NCBI RefSeq assembly: GCF_024323335.1
Contig: NC_066583.1
Coordinates: 362,453,877-362,517,876 of the forward strand
Length of the DNA: 64,000 nucleotides
Origin: Lathyrus oleraceus
Lineage: Eukaryota; Streptophyta; Magnoliopsida; Fabales; Fabaceae
Direction of reading: 5' to 3'
The notes under the pieces were generated by a model, which worked only from the letters and a program-made list of their open reading frames with translations, was not told the DNA's origin and made no database searches. Position numbers and translations under genes: made by a program. Below are positions 34,443-44,500 of this stretch, piece after piece (the first letter of the stretch is position 1; each line of letters starts with the position of its first letter).

Positions 34443-36456
34443 ACTAGCTGATGTTTGCAATGATGCATGATTGATTTTTTCTGCGTAATGCTCCATAATT
34501 ATGGAAATGCTACGCGATTATTTATTTTTCTATGCAATATGCCATGTTATTTTTTTCATGATGAATGCATAAAAAGAAATATCCCCCTCAAGGGACTCTT
34601 CTGGGGAGTACGAGACACTCTGCTGAGGAACTCGTCACCGCTCCGACTCCACCCTGCTGGGGAATAACACTGCTGCTGGGAATAAGGCAACCCTTGCTGG
34701 GGAAGAACCTCCTTTGCACCCAATCTGTTCGATGAAATGCTGGGGAATAAGAACCACCAACATTCTGTGGGGATACAACAGTCTTGATTTGCTAGGGATA
34801 TCGATCCTGATTCTGCTTCAGGAAACCCTCACAGATACCTGACGACTTCACTGGGGAAATACTCACAGATACTCCGCTGGGGGTAAATAGCAATCTCCCG
34901 ACTCATCTGGGGATGCATCACTCTATCATCTGCTCGGGGTAACCCATCCTGATCCTGCGAGGGAAACGCATACTACTCCGCTGGGGACCACCCATGCAAT
35001 CCATAGGTAGCATCAACTCAGCTGGGCACGCAAAAATCCGTCCGCTACGGGAACTTGTTCAATCCACTGGTAGGATGAACACTGCTGGAGATATATTTCA
35101 TTGAAACCCGCTCCACTCGGGGAGTAACAACCTTCAGACCTGGCTGCTGAGGAAACACCACTTTAAACCCGACGGGGATAACCATCCTAACTCGGCTGGA
35201 GAAGTCCACAGACCTTATCTCCTGGGGAGCTAGTCCTATGACTCTGCTTGGGGACTTAGCTGGGAAATGAGAAAAGTTGGTACAGAACACCCGTCGACTC
35301 GTCGAACCACGGTATCCACCTCCCAATCTCATATCAGCTTTCCACTTTTTGAGAATTCCCAGACTCGTCTGGACCTTTTCTGCTCCATCATCTTGTATTC
35401 CAAATCGCCCCGCGCTCGACGAGAACGTACTCCTGGGATTTATACATAATTTCAACCTTTCGACTTTGAAGAGTCTTCTTGGTTAATTTCAAGGGTCGTC
35501 GGACGTCTCTCGTCGTCTCTTCATCCTTTCTTCCTGCACTCGTCCCTGACCGAACTCTGCGGGGAATCTCTACAGACTTCCAAATCTTCCGACTTTGAAG
35601 AATCTTCTTGATTATTATCAAGGATCGTCGTACGTCTCAACGTCTTCGTCATTCTCATTCCTTCCTGAGCAAACTCTCTGGGGATCTATTACAAAGCTTC
35701 CACATCACAACCTGCAAGTGAGTGAAAATATCTAACAGTACCTGCAAAACAGACCGTCAGATAAAACCGTGCTCCAGGCGTGTCAAGATTTCAACACTTG
35801 GGTCACTCAACCTTCCAAATAAGATTTCAAGCTTTCAATCTTATAAACATGCATTGGAAGAGACCTGTATGTCTTAAAATGCAAAGATTCTTTATCAAAA
35901 TAATCTGGATGTTTTTGCAATCAAAGCGGTAATGAAAAACAAAAACAAAATTATTTGACTGAATGTGCATTTTATTGATTGGAAAAGTGTGGCTCAAATT
36001 GAGCAATACAAAGGGAAGCAATTCCTGAAAAGAGGTAATTGCGCTCAAAAGGAAAAATCTATCCTAATGGCAATGTGAAACCCGTGATTTCATCGAGTTC
36101 CAACTCGGTTACACCCCATATGTCCTCAGACTCTCCATGCTTTCTGCCTTCTGAACAAGACGCTTCTGACTGATCCCTACCGGGTATTATCCATGATGCT
36201 TTAACCAAAGTGCAAACGATCATGCTGGACGCAGTTGTTCGTTTCAATCCCTCTTTTGCCTGGACCGCCCTTTCGGGTTTTCAGTCCACCGGGATACCCC
36301 TTTTTGCCCAAGTCGCCTTTTCAGGTCTTCGACTTGCCGGGTGTACAATTTTCATCGTTATCCCTAATTTTTGCCCAAACCTTTCTTTCTGTTTTTGGTT
36401 CGCCGGGATGCCCATTTTTGCCTGGACTATTTTGTTCTTTTCGTCCAGCGGGTCAA

Positions 36457-36937
36457 TTATACGAAGTATTTTTTAACCGCGTCCGCATTCACAGGGGATG
36501 GAAAATTCTTGCCATCCATGGTCGTTAGCAACAAGGTTCCACCAGAGAAAACCTTCTTGACCACGAATGGACCTTCATAATTCGGTGTCCATTTGCCCCC
36601 TTCGATCGTTTTGAGGAGGAAGGATCCTTTTCAGTACCATATCACCTACGTGATACACCCGAGGTCGCACCTTTTTGTCAAAAGCCCGCTTCATCCTCTG
36701 CTGATATAACTGTCCATGACAGATGGCTGCCAGCCTCTTTTCCTCAATCAGGCTCAACTCTTCGTACCGGGTCCTTACCCATTCAGCCTCTTGCAACTTC
36801 ACGTCCATCAGGACTCTCAAAGAGGGAATCTGAACCTCAACAGGTAATACCGCCTCCATTCCATATACCAATGAGAAAGGAGTTGCCCCAGTAGACACAC
36901 CGAAGATCAATACCCAGGATACCAGTTTCCTACTCAA
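36457..36937 (-). pseudogene. int: Ogre-D integrase, C-terminal part only
   Basis: Reads GATPFSLVYGMEAVLPVEVQ, then MDVKLQEAEWVRTRYEELSL, ICHGQLYQQRMKRAFDKKVR and YHVGDMVLKRILP. After a frameshift near 36590 it continues with WTPNYEGPFVVKKVFSGG and ADAVKKYF to a stop at 36457-36459. This is the C-terminal region of Ogre/Tat integrases. The HHCC zinc finger and the DDE catalytic core are missing: upstream sequence jumps to RNase H remnants, so a deletion has removed the core. Not functional. Confidence 0.85.
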
Positions 36938-37139
36938 TCACACCGTCGTTGGTGTATTCAAATGTTATCCAGGCAACAAAAGCTTATTCACCTTAACCTC
37001 CCCATCAGACATCAGAATTCGTTCGGATTCAGGGTCAGGCCCCTCCTCCGGGATCGGTCACTCTCAATCTTTCGATTGGAGCACCTCGAGATGTCCTCAT
37101 CAGGGAACTCAAACTTCATCGGTTGATAACCCTCAATGG

Positions 37140-37480
37140 GTTGCGAGCGATGTAATCAGACAATACACCCCTTGATTGCTTTCTGAGCGGATCACAAATC
37201 AGTCAACATTCTTTTGCTCTCCCGCAACCCGTCCGGTCGATGCTGGCTTCTCAAACACATACTCGATCGGATCCATCTCGGAAATCCACAAAGTGGCATG
37301 AATCAGCATATACTGTCTCAGTCGGCGAGCAGCCTATGCCAAAGTACATCAAGTTTTCTCGAACAGTGAATGTATTGTCTCACAGTCGGTAAACTTTTTG
37401 CTTAGGTAAATTGCATGCTCTTTTCAACAAGACTAGTCATGCTGCCCCAACACACCTCATAGACCCCTCGAAGGCCGTCA
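37140..37480 (-). pseudogene. rh: Ogre-D RNase H remnant
   Basis: Reading across stops shows LSKKFTDCET, AARRLRQYMLIHATLWISEM, DPIEYVFEKPASTGRVAG and a downstream linker, matching the C-terminal half of gypsy RNase H. The N-terminal half, with its first catalytic Asp, is missing or unrecognisable. Stops and short deletions are frequent. Confidence 0.7.
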
Positions 37481-37599
37481 AGTACAGATTAACAGTCTCT
37501 CTCCACAGGAGGTATCAGAATCAAAGGTTCCTGCAACTTTTCTTTTTATTTTCCACTGCCCCTTGGCAATCATTATTTCAACTGACCGTTTGATTTTTT

Positions 37600-37729
37600 T
37601 TTTCAACATCTTGAATATAGGTTCGCACGTGGCTGTTAGATGAGATGTGAACCATGACATGTAGTTCAATCTATCTATGAAACCACGAACCTCTCCTTTT
37701 CTATTCTCGGTTCAGGCGTTTCTCTTATT

Positions 37730-37740
<11 letters not shown>
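37600..37740 (-). pseudogene. Ogre-D RT thumb/RNase H connection fragment
   Basis: VRGFIDRLNYMSWFTSHLTA then TCEPIFKMLKKK is the conserved connection after gypsy RT. It is separated from the RT palm by a 33-base homopolymer (37734-37766). Confidence 0.75.

Positions 37741-37766
<26 letters not shown>
37734..37766. repeat. 33-base poly(T) run (poly(A) on the element strand)
   Basis: Uninterrupted T33 between two conserved RT segments. It lies where the element strand would normally read Ala-Lys-Val-Lys, so it is likely an expansion of a short A-rich codon run. Confidence 0.97.
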
Positions 37767-37770
<4 letters not shown>

Positions 37771-38097
37771 CAGGATGAACCTCGATTCCTCCCTTACAAT
37801 GAACCCCAACATCTCACCGGACCGCACTCTGATAGTGCACTCATCTAAATTCAACCTCAGTTTGAATTGTCTTAACCGGTCAAACGACTTGCCCCGGTCT
37901 GCCGGCTGCCCCTCTCTTGTCTGGGACTTTGCTATCAAGTCATAGCATTCGATATCATGATGAGTCACATCATGAAACAAAGTCACCATGGCTTTCTGAT
38001 AAGTAGCACTGGCGTTTCGCTTCTTTAGAGGACAATCTCCTTTCCATGGTAGCTTGTACACAACGACATTGGTAGCCGCCCTGGCATATCCTGACAC
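37765..38097 (-). pseudogene. rt: Ogre-D reverse transcriptase with internal deletion and broken catalytic box
   Basis: Reads NVVVYKLPWKGDCPLKKR, which is the N-terminal entry to gypsy RT, then jumps to NASATYQKAMVTLFHD from the middle of the palm. About 100 residues of fingers and palm between these points are absent. The following segment, DIECYDLIAKSQT, is where YVDD should stand; two residues of the box are missing, including one catalytic Asp. FDRLRQFKLRLNLDECT and SGEMLGFIV follow normally. The frame is nevertheless open for 110 codons. An enzyme of this form could not be active. Confidence 0.85.
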
Positions 38098-38249
38098 GAC
38101 CAGGTGAAGATGTCCACATGCTCTTTCATCAAGGCTACCATTCTGCTCTCGACTTACCTCTGAAGCGGCTCCAATTTCCTATTTCCTTCCTGACCTCGGC
38201 GGTGCTGGGAATAACAATCTCGCATCGCCCTCGAGCGGCTGAATCACTT

Positions 38250-38661
38250 TCTCCTCTTGTTTTGACAACCTGGCTAATTCCGGCAGATCACAATCTTCTT
38301 CGCCTTCTTCTTCGGCATGATTGCTCGGTTTGTCGAAGTCATATGAGGGGTAACCAAATTGTTATCAACGAGATCCGGAGAATTATTTTTGAATTTTGGG
38401 ACGAGACAAATCAAAAAAGAAAAATGAAAATAAACATTGCCATTTTTATTTGTTTTTAAACTGCAAAAATAAATGAAAAACAGGGAACACCGCTTTTTGA
38501 CTGAAAAACATCCATTTATTAATAATGCAGAAAATGCAAATTTAAACATGAGGTGGCCCTTACAATGGACCATTACGTGTCGGGCAACACGTATGGCTTT
38601 CATGCAAATAAAATCAAAACAGAAATCATTACTCTTCCGGATGAGCGGCAGTGCTGATCTC
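38250..38661 (-). other. Ogre-D gag-pol interval, degenerate
   Basis: Between the gag stop and RT. A short readable stretch, NNSPDLVDNNLVTPH then MTSTNRAIMPKKKAKK at about 38280-38390, matches the usual start of Ogre-type pol. I cannot find a DTG/DSG protease motif here, so the protease seems deleted or badly decayed. Confidence 0.5.
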
Positions 38662-40374
38662 TTAAGCCTTCCAGCTTCCTGGTACGCACGGCTTTATCCA
38701 ACTATTGAACTTGCAGTCACTGTCAGTTTCTTTACCCACTGTATAGGCGTGATCTGAATCTTCAGCGATTGCACTCACCATTGCCTGACCATGTGCCGGC
38801 ATGGGATTGGCATTAACGTTGGGAGATGGAGCAAAGTTGATTGCTTTTGAATCCACCAGGTCTTGGACTACGTGCTTAAAAGCTTTGCAGTCCTCTACAC
38901 TGTGCCCGGGAGCACCCGAATGGAATTCACATTTGACGTTTTCATCAAAATTGGCTGGCCTCTGATCAGGTCCCATAGGTGCCAAAGTCCTCAACTGTAC
39001 CAGCCCCATATCTTTCAACTTTTTCAATAGGACAGAGTATGTCACAGGCGGCCTGTCAAAATGCCGATCACTCATCCTCCTCCTGACTGGATATCCTGCC
39101 CTCTGAGACCTCTGCTGAAATGGCTGACGTTGCTGTTGCTGTTGTGCAGGCTGATTGTCAGCAGGAATAGTTACCGCAGCGGTGTGCTGGTAGTAACGAC
39201 CCCTACCGTGTCCTCTCTGAGCGTAGACCTCACTGGTGTTACCCTCATTCTTGCGCTGACCGTTCCCGAATGGCTTCTTCGATGCTGATGACGAAGCACT
39301 ACCTTGAATCTTCCCCATTTTCAGCCAACTTTCAATTCTCTCCCCAGCCACCACAATGTCTGCAAAGTTGGTTACCGGACAGCCCACCATCCTTTCAGCA
39401 AAAACCCCCTGCAGGGTACCCATGAAGAGATCAGACATCTCCCTGTCCACCAGTGGAGGTTGCACTCTGGCAGCCAACTCCCTCCATCTTTGGGCATATT
39501 CTTTAAACCCCTCATTGTTTTTCTGAGACATACCCTGCAGCTGGGTACGACTCGGAGCCATATCAGCATTGAACTGATACTGTTTAAAGAATGCATCTCC
39601 CAAATCCTGCCAGCTCTTGATGTCAGCAGATTTCAACTTGGTATACCACTCCAGGGATCCTCCAGACAGACTGTCCTGGAAGAAGTACATCCACAGTTTT
39701 TGATCCATCGTGTAGGCAGAAATTTTGCGGACGAAAGCCTGAAGGTGAGTTTCCGGGCAAGAACTCCCATTGTACTTGTCAAATGCGGGCGCCTTGAATT
39801 TCTGTGGGATCACAATCCCCTCAACCAATCCCATATTCGACATGTTAACAAATCCGGGAGTAGCATGGCTTTCCAGAGCCCTTACCTTCTCTGCCAATAA
39901 CTGAATTTCTTTGCTTTGTGGCTGAGCACCATATTGACCCAAAGGCTCGTTGTGCATGGAGAATTGATCAGCTTCTCGGTCCTCCTCTCTGTCATCATCA
40001 ACCCCAAAGAATGGAGGAAACAGGCTATCCTTCAGATTAGGACTCATCGGACCAGGTTGACCCCCTGTAGCAGTGCCAAAACCGGCAACATTGTCATTCA
40101 CCAAACCCACAGTCGCTCTTTTACCACCATCTTTGGATCCACCCATCCCCTGATTGGAGACACCGTCCAGATTAACAACACTGTTAACAGCTGAAGCCCG
40201 CTCGAGCTTTTCGACTTTGTCAGCCAAAGCTTTCTGACCAACTGCAAAACCCTGCATGATGTTGATCAGCTCATTCATCTTGTCCTTCAGCTCGAGCATA
40301 TCTGTGTTTGGGAGATCCATCAGTCGAGGAGTATTGCGCCTGGTGTAATATCTGTGAGGTCGGGTCGAGTGCAA
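38662..40374 (-). CDS. gag: Ogre-D Gag, open (570 codons)
   Basis: Gag forms the virus-like particle that packages element RNA in the cytoplasm. Residues about 1-60 are basic then coiled-coil-like (MLELKDKMNELINIM, ALADKVEKLERA); 60-190 is a low-complexity linker; about 190-355 is the retrotransposon gag domain (APAFDKYNGSSCPETHLQAF, GGSLEWYTKL, FKEYAQRWRELAARV, ERIESWLKMG). A Gln/Arg-rich stretch at about 385-430 may bind RNA. A zinc-knuckle-like C482-H485-H491-C496 (CEFHSGAPGHSVEDC) follows. The length fits Ogre/Tat Gag and no stop or frameshift is visible, in contrast to pol. The start is the first Met of the frame, about 1.2 kb from the PBS. Pol lies downstream in another frame and is broken. 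Confidence 0.88.
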   Translation of the reverse strand: MHSTRPHRYYTRRNTPRLMDLPNTDMLELKDKMNELINIMQGFAVGQKALADKVEKLERASAVNSVVNLDGVSNQGMGGSKDGGKRATVGLVNDNVAGFGTATGGQPGPMSPNLKDSLFPPFFGVDDDREEDREADQFSMHNEPLGQYGAQPQSKEIQLLAEKVRALESHATPGFVNMSNMGLVEGIVIPQKFKAPAFDKYNGSSCPETHLQAFVRKISAYTMDQKLWMYFFQDSLSGGSLEWYTKLKSADIKSWQDLGDAFFKQYQFNADMAPSRTQLQGMSQKNNEGFKEYAQRWRELAARVQPPLVDREMSDLFMGTLQGVFAERMVGCPVTNFADIVVAGERIESWLKMGKIQGSASSSASKKPFGNGQRKNEGNTSEVYAQRGHGRGRYYQHTAAVTIPADNQPAQQQQQRQPFQQRSQRAGYPVRRRMSDRHFDRPPVTYSVLLKKLKDMGLVQLRTLAPMGPDQRPANFDENVKCEFHSGAPGHSVEDCKAFKHVVQDLVDSKAINFAPSPNVNANPMPAHGQAMVSAIAEDSDHAYTVGKETDSDCKFNSWIKPCVPGSWKA

Positions 40375-41571
40375 AGGTACAGTTCTGCGAGCACGAGCAA
40401 TGATTCCTGCAAAACAGCAAACAGGTTAATATGCATGAATGCAACGTCTATCCATATGAGGAAGCTTCTGTCTTTTGATCCTGGTTTCATCGAGACAGAT
40501 AATATTTTAACATCCACATTCTGAAATTCATGATGTCTCTCAACCAGAATCTCAATCCATAGTACTCCCCATATGACTAGACGTGGGTTTGGTGCAGATG
40601 AATGCAAAATGAGAATGATGCAGATGTATGCAATGCACTGGGCCATCCTCCAAGTCATCTGATCCTCTGTACTGAATCTGGCCTCTGGACTGATCATTAC
40701 CATCTGAGGAATGTACCATCACAAATCTGACCCACGGGTTCCGAAATAAACGGAAGAAAGATACATCATCATCATCACTGGTCTCTGAGCAGACACACCA
40801 CCACCATCTGAATCGGCCCGGGGAATCCTGAAATAAACGGATCCCCACTGATAAATAACTCGGCCCGGGGAATCCTGAAATAAACGGATCCCCACTGATA
40901 AATCTCGGACAGCACTCCGGCGTCTCAGAAATAAACGGCCATAAATCCGACTTATAAAGAGGACTCTGATCCACGGAACAAAAAGTCACCATCTGAGCAA
41001 TGCATCTGAAATAATCAACCCTCCCCTCACAGGTCAATTCTAAACAGGTCATCCTAAGGCGGACAATAGCCTCGACAATCGGGCGGAGATACTCAATGGG
41101 TTTGCCCTTTCGGGTGTGCCATTGTAGCTCCCTTAAGACCGTCTAAACCAAAGATCCGGGAAATGCTCGGTCACCAGAGTCAATAGCTCAGAAGAAGTAA
41201 CTAAGCCAAAGTGAAATGTTCCACAATGGAAAGCACTATCGACTGAACCTCGTCCGGCTTGTGGTATGTCACGTTGCAACATTATACTGAAATAGCAAAT
41301 GAGGAACGTGAGACCCACACTAATCCTAAGTGTACACTCGGGCCTGGGTTTTAGCCCCACTCAGAACACCCACCCCAAATAACAGAATCACCTGCATAGA
41401 GGACGGCAACAACATGATAGTATGATGCATGCAAGTATTTAATGCAAATATATAAACAGTGGTTAGAATAATAAATGCAATAAATCAAACATCACAAGCA
41501 ACCTAAACTATCCTAGAACGCTAGGAAGGACTCGCTTAGGGACGATGGACCAGCATAGGTCTACATCAATA
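40375..41571 (-). other. Ogre-D 5' leader
   Basis: About 1.2 kb between PBS and gag. It contains a 47-bp direct duplication (TCGGCCCGGGGAATCCTG at 40813 and 40860). A 166-codon minus frame at 40552-41052 has no recognisable domain. The extra ORF1 that many Ogre elements carry before gag is not recognisable here. Confidence 0.6.
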
Positions 41572-41590
41572 GTCCCCAGCAGAGTCGCCA
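41572..41590 (-). other. Primer binding site of Ogre-D, probably tRNA-Arg type
   Basis: On the element strand TGGCGACTCTGCTGGGGAC starts two bases after the 5' LTR. Its complement, GTCCCCAGCAGAGTCGCCA, ends in CCA as a tRNA does. Ogre elements are known to use tRNA-Arg; the tRNA identity is from memory of the family, not tested. Confidence 0.85.
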
Positions 41591-41592
41591 GC

Positions 41593-44500
41593 TGTCGCAT
41601 CCTGCGAAAAATCAACCGGCGAGACTCAAAATAAAACACACACACAGAGCCGCCACTGCGCGTTATTTATCCCAAGATAGGGAAAGGAAACGCTCAGAGA
41701 AACCTGGAAAGAACATGGTCTCGCGACCAAAGAGAAAGGGTAAGGGAGTCGGTTACGCGAGGGGAAGGTATTAGCACCCCTCACGTCCGTCGTACTCGAC
41801 GGGATCCACGTTCTAAAATAAGAAAAGGTTGCTAAACATCACACACACACACGGGGAACGCAGGTGGGGTTAAGAGGAACGAGCTCGATAAGGTATCGCA
41901 CCTTATGCCTACATATCTTGTCTGGAACAAGAATCAGAGCCACTGTAGTTCGGCTTACGCACGCAAAACAACACAAAACATACAAACAAGCAAGGGTGGC
42001 AAACATGGAGCCCGACAACCACCGGATGGAATTGCGTCGGCATCCGAACCAAAACACACTCAAAAGGGCAAACGTGGAGCCCGACAGCCAATCCTGGACT
42101 TACATCGGCATCCGAGCCAAAACACAATCAGATAACAAGTAAACGCACGCAAAAAGAAAAAGGTTGCCCGGAGTGGTCTCGCACGACCACCTGCCTACAT
42201 ACCTCGTCTGGAACGAGGATCAGGGCGATGTAGTTCCCCTGAAAGGGACTGAATTGCTAACCAGAAACCGGGGAAAGACACACTACTAGGGAGCTGGACT
42301 CGAGCCTAGTGTTGTCATGCATCGTTTACCCTAAGTTCAGGTTTCTACCTACTTGCATCAGTGCGATCTAATCCTAACCAGGAAAGAAGAAAGCATACAA
42401 GCATACATCATATATCAAATGAGAACAGGCATCTCAAACAAGCATGTCAATCAGAGATTCACAGAGCACCCGCTATAACCAAACAAGAGGCTCAATCAAA
42501 GGGGTTTGACCGCCGAAGCGAGTCGTCTGTACATGGTTTTGATTTGCTCTTAACCTTGCCATTACGAGGCTAAGGTGAAGCAGATGATAGGATGAAGTGA
42601 GGATCAGACCTCACAGCTCTTATCCCTAACCAGGGAGAGCTTCTGACAAATGAGCATGGGTCCAGAATGGGGGAACCCTTCTATACTCGATGACTCTGAC
42701 ACAATGTGCACTGCACGGATCTTGGGCTTGGATCTCAATGCTACAACCATGTAATGGGAGCAAGGAGAAGACTCAACTGAATAGTGGGGGGTAGACTGCA
42801 TACCCCTACCTTCCACCAATTGCCTTATTTAAAGGACTTTCACCTGCTTGGGCTTAAAAATAAACAACCACAATCATTGCCTCTTAAGGAGGACTTCAGA
42901 CATTTATTTGCCCGGCCCGGTAACAGCCGGGTCTCCAGACTACATGAAGTCAAGAGGACTTACCTCAATGCGAGTTGCTTAAGCAATGCAAAGCAAAAGT
43001 TCACAAGGAACTGAGCAACTAAAGTACCTGGAAACAATCAAACACAGTTAGTACTCAGACAGACAAAACCAAACAGCAAGTGTTCAATCAATCAAACTAT
43101 ACAAAGCAATGCACAACAAAGCAAGCTCAAAGCCCAAGCCTAAGCTTCACCACCTACAAAACAATGTTATGTTAGTGTACAAACATCAACAACATCAATT
43201 AAATTTAACTTGATTCATTCTCCATGTGCATTATGCTTTTGATCCTGAAAAATCAAGCAAACATTAGCAACTAGACCACTAGGCTAAGCCTAGGGTCCAA
43301 AGGCAAGAAAAATTCCTAAACAGCAAGGTATTCACCAACCAATCTCAAATTAATGTCAAACAAGAGCAAACACCATTGGCCTCATGTTTATATCATTCAT
43401 CATGCTCATGTTATGCACAAAACAATCCACATTGGTCCAAGTGAAGCACCAAACATGCAAACAGAACTATTGCATTCAAAACCACACCAAAACAACTTCA
43501 AAAATTCTCAAATAATTTACATATAAACAGGGGATATTCAAGGTCTACCATGTCAAATTTGAGCTTAATTGGGCAAATGGAACCATGTCAATGAAAATCA
43601 ACAAAAACAGACACAATTATAGGCTCCAAATCACAACATCAACACATGCTTCCACTTCAAAATTCATAACTCAATGAAAACAAAAAAGAAATGGATGAGA
43701 CCAAAACAGGGATGTCACATCATGTGTCTATTACAAGCATATCAAATTTCATGATCATACAATACTATATGAGCATTTCTCATTCAATCTACCAACCTAT
43801 GTCACACAAGCTTGCACAATTGGTCAACAGAAATGAAAAATCACAATCAAATTGAAAATGCAATGTAAAATTCCACAAAAATTCATACAGCATCTTAACA
43901 TACCAATCAACCATCATGCAAAATTTCATTTCATTCTAACAAGTATAGACCACTCAATTAAATCCAGCAAGTTGACATCAAGAGGTGTGACACAAATTGT
44001 CACACCTAAATTCCAAAATTCATAACTCAATGGCCAGGTATCAAAAACTCATGAAATTTATATGGAAATGAGCATCAATGAGTCAACAATCATCACAAAA
44101 ATTTTCAAGAATTTCTTTTACACTATGAGCATTTCATGAACCAAATGGTAAAATGTATCAATTTTGAGCACATGTGAAATAAGCCTAGGTCAAACAATAT
44201 TTTTGCCATGCACAACTTTGACCAATAGGTCAAAAATCATCTACAGTCAACAAGGAAGTCAAAGAAAAAATTCTCATATTTTTCTGAATTTTCTATGATT
44301 TTTTATGAATTTTTTAAGGTGTTTATGAATTTTTGAAGAATTAATTAAATTAAATAGAATTTTGACAATGGCATTATCGTAATTATAGAGGCGGGGGCGG
44401 TAAACGTGATATTCAAATTTTCAAATGGAAAACAAGATCTAGCAAGCTTTAGCGCAGAACTCTCATCTCCTACCTCCAGAATTTCCAGAAATCGAAGAAC

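Larger units (their letters stand above)
32885..36456 (-). other. Ogre-D 3' internal non-coding region
   Basis: About 3.57 kb between the end of the integrase and the 3' LTR, longer than a usual 3' UTR. It holds the 90-bp tandem repeat (33431-33800), three copies of a 177-bp repeat (33921-34442), a stretch rich in CTGGGGA words on the plus strand (34590-35260) and imperfect short repeats built on TTTTTGCC...GCCGGG at 36245-36450. Open frames in the 90-bp repeat exist in all three minus frames and are not taken as genes. Confidence 0.8.

Noticed and set aside
39304..39900. 198-codon plus frame inside Ogre-D gag
   Set aside because: Shadow of the 570-codon gag on the minus strand.
40552..41052. 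166-codon minus frame upstream of Ogre-D gag, considered as an Ogre ORF1
   Set aside because: Too short, no similarity I can recognise, and it overlaps a recent 47-bp duplication and leader sequence.
41572..41590. Sequence ending in CCA like a tRNA 3' end
   Set aside because: It is the complement of the Ogre-D primer binding site next to the LTR; no cloverleaf is present.
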